This document shows positions 1 to 10,799 of a DNA stretch of 64,000 nucleotides, piece after piece (the first letter of the stretch is position 1; each line of letters opens with the position of its first letter). This stretch comes from Megamerina dolium. Lineage: Eukaryota; Arthropoda; Insecta; Diptera; Megamerinidae. The DNA lies in the NCBI GenBank assembly GCA_963854835.1, contig OY978530.1, positions 17,548,733 through 17,612,732 on the forward strand, written 5' to 3'. Below the pieces are notes generated by a model, which was given only the letters and a program-made list of their open reading frames with translations, did no database searches and was not told the DNA's origin. Position numbers and translations under genes: made by a program.

Positions 1-1707
1 AATATTATATCTGAAATATAAGCCTAAATTCTATTTAAATGTACCTTAAATTTTAAAATCTAAACATAAATTTTTTCTTAAATAAATATAAACTTTCTTC
101 TACATAAATATATAGAAAACACAAATATATATCGTATATAAGATATATAAAAATCATGTATATGTCGTTTAAGCTACAAGAAATGGAAATATTATAAAAT
201 TAGCGTTGTGAAAACGAAACTGTGTAGAAATCATGTATGAGAATTGATACAAACAAATTGACGTGACAATTGAATGGTATAATTTTATAATTTGGACTCG
301 TATGTACATGCCTTCAACATTGTTTGTGAGTGTCTATATATGATTGAATGAGGCAAGAAAAATAGAAAGAATCAGAGGAAGAGGAGCCCAATAAATTGTA
401 TTGGTTGTATAATAGTATCTAAAGGAAAAACGGAGCCGCCGTGTCGTGTATCGCGCAAGTTTATCCATCGAAGCCCATAAATGTGACTTGATATCATATG
501 TATATGAGAGTGACGATTTTAGACAACGAAAGTATGGCTTTTGGTGGGTGCCAATTCGTTGCAAACGGAATTGAAACGATTAGTCCGCGTAAGAATCGTA
601 GAAAAACGTGAAATCGCTGTCAGCGAAGATTCAATATCAGACGGTTTAGTGCAGTGAGTAACGAAAACAAAATATAACGTCTTGCTAATCGCCGCGGCGG
701 TACTTCACAAACAGACAAACGTACGATCTCCTACAAAGCCAAAATAAGCAAGCACACACAAGCAGATATATCCAATCTATAGAGACATATGCAATTGTGT
801 GTTAAAAGGACATCGCCAGCTCTACAAGTAAGTCCAAGCTTTTCCATTTATCCCCCCACCCCAACACATAGCAATGCAGCACCAGTACAATAACATGAGA
901 ACGACACTAAAAATAATAAGGCATATAGATATACAAGAATCAAATTACAGAAAAAATGCATATAACATAAACAAACGCACAACAATGAACATTTTTGTTT
1001 GGGGATGAAAGTATAAAATTCCTAAACGTATTAATAATGAAAAAAAAAATTCCAATATATAAGAATATGTATTAAAATAAACAATTTCTAGACGCAAGAA
1101 TATGCTGACCACAGATGTATGGAAATAAATTTAATCGACTATCATTTATGGGAATAGTATGAGAATTTCATTTATTTCTTTTTTTCATTTATTTCTTTTT
1201 TTTCTCCTTTCCTTCCCTTTATTACAACAACAAATAACAACAATAAAATAATAACAACAATAACAACAATGACAATAATAAAATAAAATATTGGTATATA
1301 AAAAAAATATATTATAACACTAAAAATTTCTCCATTTATATCCTACAAGAATATAGGGTCCCTCAAGAAATATAGGTACCTTAAAGAAATACCTGAAATC
1401 ACAATTGGAAAGTGCTAGCCTGTGGACAAAATGCAGCATGAACACTGGAATACCAAACAAAAAAATTAAGAAACGAAAGTAGAAAACGACAGTTTTCTAC
1501 TTTCGACAGGGGTCATAGCAAAGAAGAACTAAAATATTTAGATATGAAACACAAGAAGTTATAGAAATAATGTATAAATTTAGAATATATTACAAATTAT
1601 AAAGAGGTGGGCTCAGTGTTCATGCGTAAATAATACGAATATGAATAAAAAGAACTTTTAATTTTAATGATAATGTAATTTTAATGTTGTTTTTTCAAAA
1701 TAGTTAG
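1..1707. other. A+T-rich non-coding flank, possibly host DNA
   Basis: No ORF with recognisable homology is present. Around 540-830 the composition is less A+T-rich and there are two good splice-donor-like sites, GTGAGT at 654 and GTAAGT at 828. This part could be a non-coding 5' exon of a host gene, but there is no acceptor, coding exon or defined promoter to test it against. 1222-1290 is an AAC/AAT-rich low-complexity stretch preceded by a pyrimidine tract. The BEL-1 LTR begins near 1708. Confidence 0.4.
1474..1505. repeat. Perfect 14-bp inverted repeat with 4-nt loop
   Basis: The arms CGAAAGTAGAAAAC (1474-1487) and GTTTTCTACTTTCG (1492-1505) are exact reverse complements around the loop GACA. 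It lies about 200 bp outside the BEL-1 LTR in otherwise non-coding DNA. The stem is mixed in composition rather than an AT palindrome, so chance is less likely. No role is evident. Confidence 0.7.
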
Positions 1708-2035
1708 TGTTGCGTCAAACATAATGTATACATATTAATGTTAGACACTGTATATCATTACGTTACAAATTTTCTCGCTATATATTTATAACCTACATAC
1801 TTACCTATATATGAATTTATTACCTACATACTTACCTATACATGAATTTATTACTTACATATCTACTTACCTCTACATATTTGAATATTATATACTGAAA
1901 TACTTGTACATACTTACCTCTTTTGAATCCGTTATTTTTAGTTTTAATAAGCTAAGTGAAAAATTGAAATAAGAAATAAAGTTAGTCTTAATTAGTGATT
2001 GGCAAATTCATCTTGAATAACCTCAAGATTTTTCA
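1708..2035 (+). repeat. 5' LTR of BEL-1
   Basis: The LTR starts TGTTGCG and ends TTTTTCA directly before the primer binding site. Its last 193 bp (1843-2035) align without gaps to the 3' LTR at 10800-10992, which fixes the right edge; the left edge rests on the TG start and the imperfect flanking duplication. Two near-copies of a roughly 31-bp unit beginning TGAATTTATTAC stand at 1812 and 1843. An AATAAA-like signal lies near 1975. Confidence 0.8.
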
Positions 2036-2053
2036 TGGCGCCCGAGCAGGGAC
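2036..2053 (+). promoter_or_regulatory. Primer binding site, tRNA-Lys type
   Basis: TGGCGCCCGAGCAGGGAC directly follows the LTR terminal CA. It differs at one position from the well-known retroviral tRNA-Lys3 site. It would prime minus-strand DNA synthesis of BEL-1. Confidence 0.85.
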
Positions 2054-2714
2054 ATTCCCGTTAAAGTGAATATAAGTTTATAAAATCTAAAAATAAAATA
2101 TAATTAAAATCACGCGAATAATTAAATATATACAATCGTTTGTGAAAAGAGAGAAAAATACATCAAGTACACCTTAAAAAATTGGCTGTACATAGCAAGC
2201 TGAGGAAGGGGCTACCATTCCTTTTACAAAGTCCAGTTCTTGGAAAGTGAAGAAGACTTGATTGCAATTGAGCAGAGTTTTATTAAAGTTCCTGTAAGTC
2301 TGACACCAACGTCAGCATCACAACGTATTTCTGATTGCAATACATAGGCATCTACGTAAAGTCAGACAAGTAAATTTTTACACTTGCTGTGTACAAAAGT
2401 GCTTATATCACCATTGCTATCGTTGTTGTCATCGAAGTAGCTATTTGTTGCTGCCGTCGCCGGTGCATCTATTGCTGTTAGCATTTCCACCACCGTCGTC
2501 GTTGCTGTTCTTGTTGTTGCCATTACAGCTGTTCTTATTGATGCCTTCGCTGCTGTTCCTGTTGCTGCCGGCTTGCTGTTATCATCCAATGGTGTGCAGC
2601 TGTATTTTATGCAGGAGGGAAGTCGGGGCTGGTAGAACCTCATTACATAAAAAAGAGATATAGAGTGCAATAAATGAAAGTTGTTGTTTTTTGTGTGATT
2701 AGTTGTTCCACTTT
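2054..2714 (+). other. BEL-1 untranslated leader, 5' part
   Basis: This is the non-coding leader between the primer binding site and gag, split by the RTE insertion. 2400-2590 is a GTT/GCT/GTC trinucleotide-rich, CpG-containing low-complexity stretch that gives rise to meaningless ORFs on both strands. The last 14 bases (2701-2714) are the left copy of the RTE target-site duplication. The leader resumes at 6080 and runs to the gag start at 6703. Confidence 0.6.
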
Positions 2715-5700
2715 TTTGGTGGTCTGGTGGTGTTTTCGCAAGGTAACGTGTCTAACTGCCTCAACCGGGTGGGGCTAGCGCAATCCTTGTTGAACTCATC
2801 GCAAGTCAACTCACTGGCTGTCATGTAGTTTGATCTGAGCGCTATGTGATGATACCTTTATTGTTAATGAGGGGTAGTCATATAGCTTGCTCTGCTTACT
2901 ATGTGACGGCGCTTTCATTATTATTAATGGGGGCCCTCCATGTGGTGACCACCGGGCAACGTCTTCCTGGCACCCGCTGGGAGGCGGCTGAAGTGAGTGG
3001 CGAAAATCTCCTCGGTTAGAGGTTGTGCCTTGGGTTTGGGACCCGCCATATAAAAAACCCCCCCAATGAAAAAAACAAATATGCCTCGGATAAGGACTAC
3101 TGCTTTTGTTGATGACCCCCGCAAACGAAAAAAGGACAATGATTTACGGATATGCACCTGGAATGTCCGGTCCCTTTATATGGAGGGTGCCTCTATCCAG
3201 CTGGTTGATGTCCTCGAAAAATACAGAGCTGACATCACCGCTCTCCAGAAAATGCGATGGATAGGATAGGGCTGCGTACTGTGACATCTACTACAGTTGC
3301 CATGCTAAAAGGCACGAATTAGGATGTGGATTTTTGGTCAGCAAGAGACTGTGACATCTTGTTTCACAGTTCACGCCTGTGAACGAACGGCTGGCCACAA
3401 TCCGCATCAAGGCAAAATTTTTCAACATCAGCCTTATATGTGCCCACGCTCCGACGGATGAGAAGGACAATGTGACCAAGGAGAGCTTCTTTCAGCGCCT
3501 CGAAGAAGCTTATGACCGCTGCCCCCGCCACGATATCAAAATCGTGCTTGGCGACTTTAATGCCAGGGTGGGCAAGGAAGGTACCTTTGGTCCAACTGTA
3601 GGAAAATTCAGCCCCCACCAGAACACCTCCGATAACGGAATGAGGCTGATCGACTTCGCCGCAGCACGAAATATGGTAATTGGTGGTACCAGATTCCAGC
3701 ATCTCGACATCCACAGAGTGACATGGCTGTCTCCAGATCAAAGAACAAGAAACCAAATTGATCATGTGGTGATTGACGGAAGGCATGCTTCCAGTGTGAT
3801 GGACGTGAAATCGATCCGTGGTGCCAACATCGACTCGGATCACTACCTTGTTGCAGCTAAGGTGCGCACACGCTTATGTGTCTCAAATAACAAGAGAAGT
3901 CCCACACAGAGAAAGCTCGACGTCAGTAAGCTGCGATCACCAGAGACAGCGGATGCATTTTCCACTCGACTATCGGATCTGCTTATGCAGAACACTCCCC
4001 CACTTGATGATACATGCGCACGTTGGACACATATAACCCACTCCATGACTATTGCTGCCGAGGAGGTAATCGGTTACTACCGGCCTCTGACGAATGAGTG
4101 GTATGATCAGGAGTGTCGCGACGCTACCGCAGAGAAAGACGCCGCCTACAGAAAAACCCTGCGCAAAGCGAGCTGTTAAGGAGCGGTACAGAGAGAAATG
4201 GAGTGCAGAGAGACGTCTTTTCAGGCGCAAGAAGAGGGAGTTGGAAAGACGTGAGTGTGAGGAGATAGAGATGTGTACCGACAAGAATGAAACTCGAAAA
4301 TTCTTCGAAAATATCAAGCGCCTGAATGGAGGTTTAAATCCCGGAGCCTCTTCTTGTCGTGATGGAAATGGGAATCTGGTTACAGATGTCCAGAGTGTAC
4401 TGAGCCTATGGAGGGAACACTTCTCCACGTTACTGAATGGCGATGCTACGAACAATTCCGCCAGTGGAGGAGATTGCCCGACAACCCCAATTACAGATGA
4501 TGGTGTTAATGTTCCACCACCCGACTATGACGAGGTTGAAACGGCCATTTTAAGGCTGAAGAGCAACAAAGCTGCAGGTGCTGATGGGCTGCCTGCCGAG
4601 TTGTTTAAGACCGGAGGCGATGAGCTGCTCACCCGCATGCACCAGCTCATAAGCAGAATATGGTCGGATGAAAGCATGCCTGATGATTGGAGGCTCAGTG
4701 TTCTCTGTCCTGTACATAAAAAAGGAGACCCCACAATTTGCGCCAACTACCGTAGAATAAGTCTCCTGAGCATCGCATACAAGGTTCTATTGAGCGTACT
4801 GTGTGAAAGGTTGAAGCCTATGCTCAGCAACCTGATTGGACCTTATCAGTGTGGCTTCAGACCTGGTAAATCCACCATCGACCACATTTTCACACTGCGC
4901 CAAATCCTGGAGAAGACCCAAGAAAAACAGATCAACACACACCACCTATTTGTTGATTATAAAGCCGCTTTCCACAGTCCGGTACGGGATTACCTCTATG
5001 CAACAATGTCTGAGTTCGGTATTCCTGCAAAGCTCATTAGACTTTGTAGAATGACACTGCATAACTCCCGTTGTGCAGTGAAAATTGGGAAGGACCTCTC
5101 CGCACCGTTTAATACCGAACGGGGTTTCAGACAAGGTGATTCGTTATCGTGCGACTTCTTCAATCTTATTATGGAAAGAATAATACGAGCTGCTGATCTA
5201 GGACATAATGATACTATCTTCAACAAAAGTGTCATGCTGTTAGCGTATGCCGACGATATTGACATAATCGGCATGAACACGCGAGCAGTCAGTGCAGCAT
5301 TCTCAGAGTTGGAAAGAGAGTCGCGTCGGATGGGTCTCACGGTGAACGAGGGCAAGACGAAGTATCTAGCGTCAACAAACAAAGAGTCCCGGCATCTTGG
5401 ACAGCACGTCACTGTTGACAACTACGCTTTTGATGTAGTAAGTGACTTTGTCTATCTTGGAACCAGCATTAACAGCAGTAATGACGTCAGCTTGGAGATC
5501 ATGCGTAGGATAACTCTTGCTAACAGGTGTTACTTTGGGCTGAGTAAGCAATTGAGAAGTCGAGCCCTCTCTCGAAGAACGAAAGCTACACTCTACAAGT
5601 CTCTCATCATGCCTGTCCTAACATATGGCTCTGAAGCCTGGACAATTTCCACCTCGGATGAGCGAATGCTTGGGGTTTTCGAGAGAAAAGTCCTACCCAA

Positions 5701-6065
5701 GATATTTGGACCCATTTGCGTTGGTGGCGAGTACCGAATAAAGTACAACCATGAGCTGTATGAGCTGTATGTCGATATTGACATAGTAAAGCGCATCAAA
5801 ATCCAGCGGCTACGCTGGCTAGGTCATGCCGAGCGAATGGAAGAACACGCTCCAGCTAAGAAGGTGTTATATTCGGAACCCGCTGGAGGACGACGCAGAA
5901 GAGGAAGACCAAACCTCCGGTGGAAAGACCAAGTACTGGAGAACCTGACGGCGCTTGGAATTTCTAACTGGCGCCAGCTAGCGAAGAACAGAGATGGCTG
6001 GCGAAGCATGTTATTTTCGGCCTAAATCGATATTCGGTTGTTATGGCCACATAAGTAAGTAAGTA
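2715..6065 (+). mobile_element. Full-length RTE-clade LINE, copy 1
   Basis: The 5' end (GGTGGTCTGG at 2718) matches the outer end of the minus-strand copy at 54308-57674, so both seem full length at about 3.35 kb. The 3' end is a short TAAG-type tandem repeat at 6050-6065, as RTE elements have instead of poly(A). AGTTGTTCCACTTT occurs at 2701-2714 and again at 6066-6079, a perfect 14-bp target-site duplication that places the insertion within the BEL-1 leader. Confidence 0.93.
3066..6025 (+). pseudogene. RTE endonuclease-reverse transcriptase, broken
   Basis: One protein carries an AP-type endonuclease (RICTWNVRSLY, LGDFNARVG, NQIDHVVIDGRH, SDHYLVAAKV) followed by a reverse transcriptase with the YADD box (LLAYADDIDIIG) and the RTE C-terminal basic region (RRRRGRPNLRWKDQ). 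Together these cut target DNA and reverse transcribe the element RNA. Compared with copy 2, this one has a small deletion and stop at about 3268 and a frameshift near 4165. Codon 4973-4975 gives His where copy 2 has Asp in RT motif A (AAFH against AAFD). That Asp is a catalytic metal ligand, so the RT would be inactive even if the frame were open. Confidence 0.92.
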
Positions 6066-6079
6066 AGTTGTTCCACTTT

Positions 6080-6702
6080 AAAGTATATTGTCAAAATATT
6101 ACGAGAACAACAACAACATCATTTCATTTTTGGCATCTCTCTGTAATAACATTCTTATATGCAATTATATCTACATACTTATATACATAAACATACATTT
6201 GTGCACTGCGTTAGAAGTGAATCAGAGATTACGGTTTGGCAAAATTGTTGAAGTGATAGTTTTTTTTGCGATTTGTATAAAAACATGCTATTTATCGTTT
6301 TTAAAAAAGAAATATAATAAAGAGAATAAACAAAATAATTGAAATTGAAAACTACTAATGAACAACTAGTTTTTTCGTTTGTTCTGGAAGTACGAGTTAG
6401 TGATTTAAAAATTAACAATTGAACACAATAAATAAATTTAGTTATACACTCAGATCATATTTTCGTTACTCTGATCGAGTTATTCTTTCGTTCATTGTGC
6501 TGCAGTTCTGGATTTGATTTGGTATAACTTATAGTGCTTTCTCTGCTTACTGCCGTTTTCATTCTTGCTGATTCTGGTGAAGTCAGCTATTTCTTTCGCT
6601 CTCGTTTTCGTTTTGCTGACAGACTTCCAGATCCTTTTCCGTTTAAATACAAGCCACAGGTCAAAGCTGCGAACGTGTCGAATATTTACATAGTTTCAAG
6701 AA
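6080..6702 (+). other. BEL-1 leader, 3' part
   Basis: This A+T-rich non-coding sequence lies between the right copy of the RTE target duplication and the gag ATG at 6703. It should have been continuous with the leader ending at 2714 before the LINE inserted. No conserved ORF is visible. Confidence 0.55.
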
Positions 6703-8723
6703 ATGAGTAAGCCAAAATCTACTATTTCGAGTCTTTCTCCAAGTAAGGAGATGATTGATTTAATTTCCTTGAAGCGCCAAAGGACAGTTGCTAAAAGCAG
6801 CATACTACGCATAAAAATGGGGCTTCTTGAAAAAGCCATGTCACTAGATCCCATCGAATGGGAGTACCGACTTGAGATACTGAATTCACATAGCGAGAAG
6901 CTTATGAAGTATCAGTCGAAGATAGAAGAAATTGATGAGGAAGACATGGCACGTGGAGAGTTAGAGGACATAATTGTCGAAACAAAGTCCATAATGAAAT
7001 CGATATTGGCGAAAAATAAGTCCTCGATTGCTGAAGCATCATTTATTGCACCCCACAGTTCGCGACTGCCTAAAATGTTACTGCCCAAATTTAGAGGAGA
7101 ATACTCTGAATTTAAAAGTGTTATGAGTTTGTTTGAGAGTTTAGTGCATAACGATCCAACAATCCCAGATATAGAAAAATTTAATCATTTTGTGTCCTGT
7201 TTATCTGGTGAGGCCTTGGGCACAGTGAAGTTTTTCCAAATTTCGGAAGAAAACTATCCAAAGGCACTGGCTAGTTTAAAGAAAGTCTATGACAATAAAT
7301 GTCTGATATTTTTTAATACAATTTCAAAGCTCTTTGATCTTTCGATAATTCAGATACCTTCTGCATCATTTTTGCGATCTATGATCGACACAGTGTCTGC
7401 GATATACGATTCGCTTTTATCGCTGGGTGACGATAAACATATTTCAAACGCGATGATAATTCACATGGTCATGTCGAAGGTTGATCCCACTTCTCGGTCA
7501 AAGTGGGAGGAGCAACTTGATTACGATAGCTTGCCGCTTTGGGCTGACTGTGAAGCAATGCTCAATAAGAGATACCAGCACTTATTTGGTGAAGAAGCTT
7601 CCTCATCACAGACGCGGCCTTCCAGACATTCGACAGAGGGGAAGAACTCAACAAGTGGAAAGATCATCATCATAAAGGTATCATTTGTGGCGGCAAATTC
7701 GAAACAGCCAACTTGTCTTCACTGTGGTTCAAAGAAACATTACATAATATCTTGCCAAAAATGCCGTGGCAATGTGGGTGCCGTAGCTCAGTGGTTAGTG
7801 TGTTCGCCTTCTGATCTGTAGGTCGTGTTTCAATACCCGGCTGATGCATAACAAATTTAATATCGAAAAGATTTTTCTTTCAAACGGTACCCACCTGTCG
7901 GCAAGCAATTGGAATTCTTCCGACAGTAACAACTTGCCATGAAAAAGCTTCTAAAAAGAACTCTGTGACAAAGCTCAGAAAAAGTGATGTCACAAGTGTT
8001 CTGCCGTTCGGAACCGGCTAAAGTAAGTAGGTCCATTCTAATACTGTCCAAAATTTAAGACGCACAACAGTAATGGAAGAGAAGCTCGGCCAATGAGCCC
8101 TTTGGGGCTTTAAGTGCCAAATATTTATTTTATCTTGCCAAAAATTCCAAGCTCTTACCGCTTCTGAAAGATTCGACTTCGCCAAATCATTATCCTTGTG
8201 CATAAATTGCTTGCGCAAGGGACACACCGTCTCAAAGTGCAAAGCAGATCGTTGTCGTGTGTACAATAGATCGCACCATGCGCTGTTGCATCAATATCCG
8301 ATCTCCTTTGAGACTGAGCCGCAACCTTCGTCATCACAGGCCATGCATACTAGCAGCGTGCCCAACCGAGTAATGTTAGCTATAGCCGTAGTTGATGTAA
8401 AATCTCGCTCCGGCGATTACGTGCGAGCACGAGCTCTACTTGATTCAGGGTCGCAAGTCAACTTTATGACCGAAGAATTAGCACAAAAATTGCGAATTCA
8501 AAGAGAAAAGTCGACTCTGAATATAATTGGAATTGGCAATGCAAATAAAAGGGGCCAAGGCAAATTAAATACTTATGTGAAATCAAGGATCAACGACTAT
8601 GAATTTTCGGCAGACTTTTGGGTAATGCGTTAGATATCAGCCAATCATCCAGATCATACAGTGAATACTAATGGCTGGAAAATACCACATAATATCGAGC
8701 TGGCTGACCCAAACTTCTTCAAG
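6703..8723 (+). pseudogene. BEL-1 gag-protease, interrupted by a SINE
   Basis: The ATG at 6703 opens a gag typical of BEL/Pao: a coiled N-terminal region, then the DUF1759-like core with the LPKMLLPKFRGEYSEF motif. A first zinc knuckle begins CLHCGSKKHYIISC near 7710, and the second (CINCLRKGHTVSKC) is at about 8199. An aspartic protease follows with ALLDSGSQVNFM at about 8434-8470. The SINE at 7763-8130 sits between the knuckles. SINE plus one target repeat is 383 nt, not a multiple of three, and the gag frame before it (codons at 1 mod 3) corresponds exactly to the one after it (0 mod 3), so gag was open there before insertion. A TAG at 8631-8633 then ends the frame within the protease. Confidence 0.88.
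7763..8130 (+). mobile_element. tRNA-derived SINE, copy 1
   Basis: The head has an A box (TAGCTCAGTGGTTAG) and a B box (GGTTTCAATAC here, GGTTCAATCCC in the other copies), which form an internal RNA polymerase III promoter. A tRNA-unrelated body of about 300 bp follows, ending TTTGGGGCTTTAAGTGCC and an A/T-rich tail. TATCTTGCCAAAAAT flanks it at 7748-7762 and 8131-8145, a 15-bp target-site duplication. Between the left repeat and the canonical head is about 15 bp of extra sequence (GCCGTGGCAATGTGG) not seen in copies 2 and 3. Confidence 0.9.
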
Positions 8724-10781
8724 TGTCAAAAGACGCGTCAATAAGAGCGTACGGGTGCTGCTTGTATATACGTAGCAAATCCGCAAGTGGTACGAGATGT
8801 ACGCTGCTTACTGCGAAGTCCAAAGTAGCTCCGCTGAAGACTAAATCTCTTCCGCGTCTAGAGCTCTCGGCAGCGCATCTTCTGGCCAAGTTGTGGTCAA
8901 GAATTTCACCAATGTTGAATCGACCAATAGAAAAAGTTAATTTCTGGACAGACTCCGAAATAGTTTTGCATTGGATTAAAACGCACCCATCTGCATTACA
9001 AACGTTCGTTGTAAATAGAGTGTCAGAAATCCAAGATTAAGTGAAAACGTCAAGTGGCGACATGTGCCAACAAAACAAACCCCAGCGGATCAAGTGTCTC
9101 GGGGTTGTAACGTGGACGAATTAAATACATCAATATGGTTCTCCGGTCCGGTGTTCCTTCTAGAAGACCCTACGTTATGGCCACAAAATATAAATTTTAA
9201 CTTCTTTTCAGAGCAGCAAACACTTGAGAAGAAAAAGAGCGCAATTACTTTAACCGCAATTAACACTATAAATCCACTGCTAGAAATAATTGAAAAGTTC
9301 TCATCTCACAGAAAGGTGCTTCGGATTTTCGCTTACATACTAAGGTGGCTTCAAAAAAGTTTAGATCGAAAGCTAGAATTTGAAGTGGTACCAACCGCAA
9401 AGGAATTACAACTGAATTTCCTTAAAATTCTCGAAATAATTCAACATTTTGAATTCAGTGAAGAAATTAGTAAGTTATCGAAAAATATCGTACTTCCCAC
9501 TAACTTACAGAATTTAACTCCGTTTCTGCACGAATACTCGGAATCATCGTTATCGCTCAAATTAATTCGAGTAGGTGGCCGTTTACTAAACGCGCCAATC
9601 CCATACGATGCCAAATTTCCTCTGCTACTAAGCAAGAATTCCCACTTTGTGAAGGCATACATCCGGTTCCTACATTTTCGCAATCACCACGCAGACCCAA
9701 AGGCATTAGTAGCGCTTCTGCGAGAAAAAATATGGTTAGTAAACGCTCGAAAGGCCTGTAGTAGAACTGGCAGAGATTGAATTCACTGTTTCCATTATAT
9801 GCCGAAACTGCAAGGTCAGAATATGGGCATTCTGCCCGCCGACAGAATACGAGCCCAAAGGCCATTTACAATGTGTGGGGTAGATTATTGCGGGCCCATT
9901 TACATTTCTTTGAAAATTCGCGGTCGACCACCCGTTAAAATGTATATTGCCATTTTCGTTTGCTTCGCTTTAAAAGCAGTGCACCTAGAACTCGTTTCTG
10001 ACTTAACGGCTGATAAATTCATTTTCGCCCTCAAAAGGTTCATTGGACGCCGCGGGATACCAGCCACAATATACTGCGACAACGCGACAAACTTCGTGGG
10101 AGCGGAGAGGAAATTGAGGGGACTGCGGGAAGCATTTCTGAAGCAGAAGCCGGAAATTCTCCAATTCGCCGCCGACGAAGGGTTCGCCTTCGCCTTCATA
10201 CCTCCAAGGGCGCCCCATTTCGGAGGACTTTGGGAAGCAGCAGTGAAGTCGGTGAAACATTTACTGGTTCGGACCATAGGCAGCGCATTGCTAACCGCCG
10301 AAGAAGTAGAAACGCTGCTCATAGAGATCGAAGCAGTGCTAAACTCACGCCCTTTATTGCCACTGAGTCAGGACTCCAACGATGGAGAGGCCCCAACACC
10401 AGCGCACCTTCTAATTGGGTGCCCACTGCGGGCGCTGCCACCAGCACAAGTGCCAATGGATCCAATGCGTTGTTGCGACAGATGGCAACTTGTTTGCTGT
10501 CTCCAGCAACAGTTTTGGCGACAGTGGTCCAAGGGTTATGTCTTGGAACTTCAACAGAGAACCAAATGGCTCTACCCTCAACGCAACGTCCACCCCAACG
10601 ACCTCGTAATTGTTCAAGAGGACAATGTGCCGCCACAGCAGTGGGTACTTGGCCGCGTTGCCACAACCGTAGCAGGGCAAGACGCAAAGTTCGAGTGGCA
10701 GACGTCGTCACCAAAACGGGCACAATAAGACGCCCAATTCACCGACTAGCGGTGCTACCTCTAGAAATTGAAGGATCATGA
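8723..10781 (+). pseudogene. BEL-1 RNase H and integrase; RT deleted
   Basis: The sequence passes from the end of the protease region (about 8720) straight into RNase H (RAYGCCLYIRS, FWTDSEIVLHW), with no reverse transcriptase between. In BEL elements that gap normally holds well over 1 kb. After a frameshift at about 9040, the connection and integrase follow: VDYCGP (first Asp), YCDNATNFVGA (second Asp) and HFGGLWEAAVKS (Glu), then the C-terminal VLNSRPL and PAHLLIG motifs. Other frameshifts lie near 9770 and 10690; the last codons (LEIEGS) are in another frame and stop at about 10781. The DDE triad is complete, but the element cannot copy itself. Confidence 0.9.
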
Positions 10782-10799
10782 CCCTGTCAAGGTGGCCGG

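Noticed and set aside
2362..2670. ORFs on both strands in the trinucleotide-rich part of the BEL-1 leader
   Set aside because: Low-complexity repeats open all frames; no domain, and the position is an LTR element leader.
3364..3843. Minus-strand ORFs over RTE copy 1 (and plus-strand ones over copy 2)
   Set aside because: Antisense shadows of the endonuclease-RT frame, duplicated in both copies for that reason.
7790..7821. Ending ...GAVAQWLVCSPSDL of the gag frame and the same peptide in ORFs at 29533 and 57831
   Set aside because: It is the translation of the SINE tRNA-like head in three places, not a protein motif.
7772..7845. Genuine tRNA gene
   Set aside because: The A and B boxes are present but the anticodon arm does not fold well, the acceptor stem is unpaired, and the sequence repeats with a common non-tRNA body; it is a SINE.
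10230..10781. Independent 183-aa protein over the BEL-1 integrase
   Set aside because: Only its last 30 codons or so match integrase C-terminal text after a frameshift; the rest is out of frame with the integrase.
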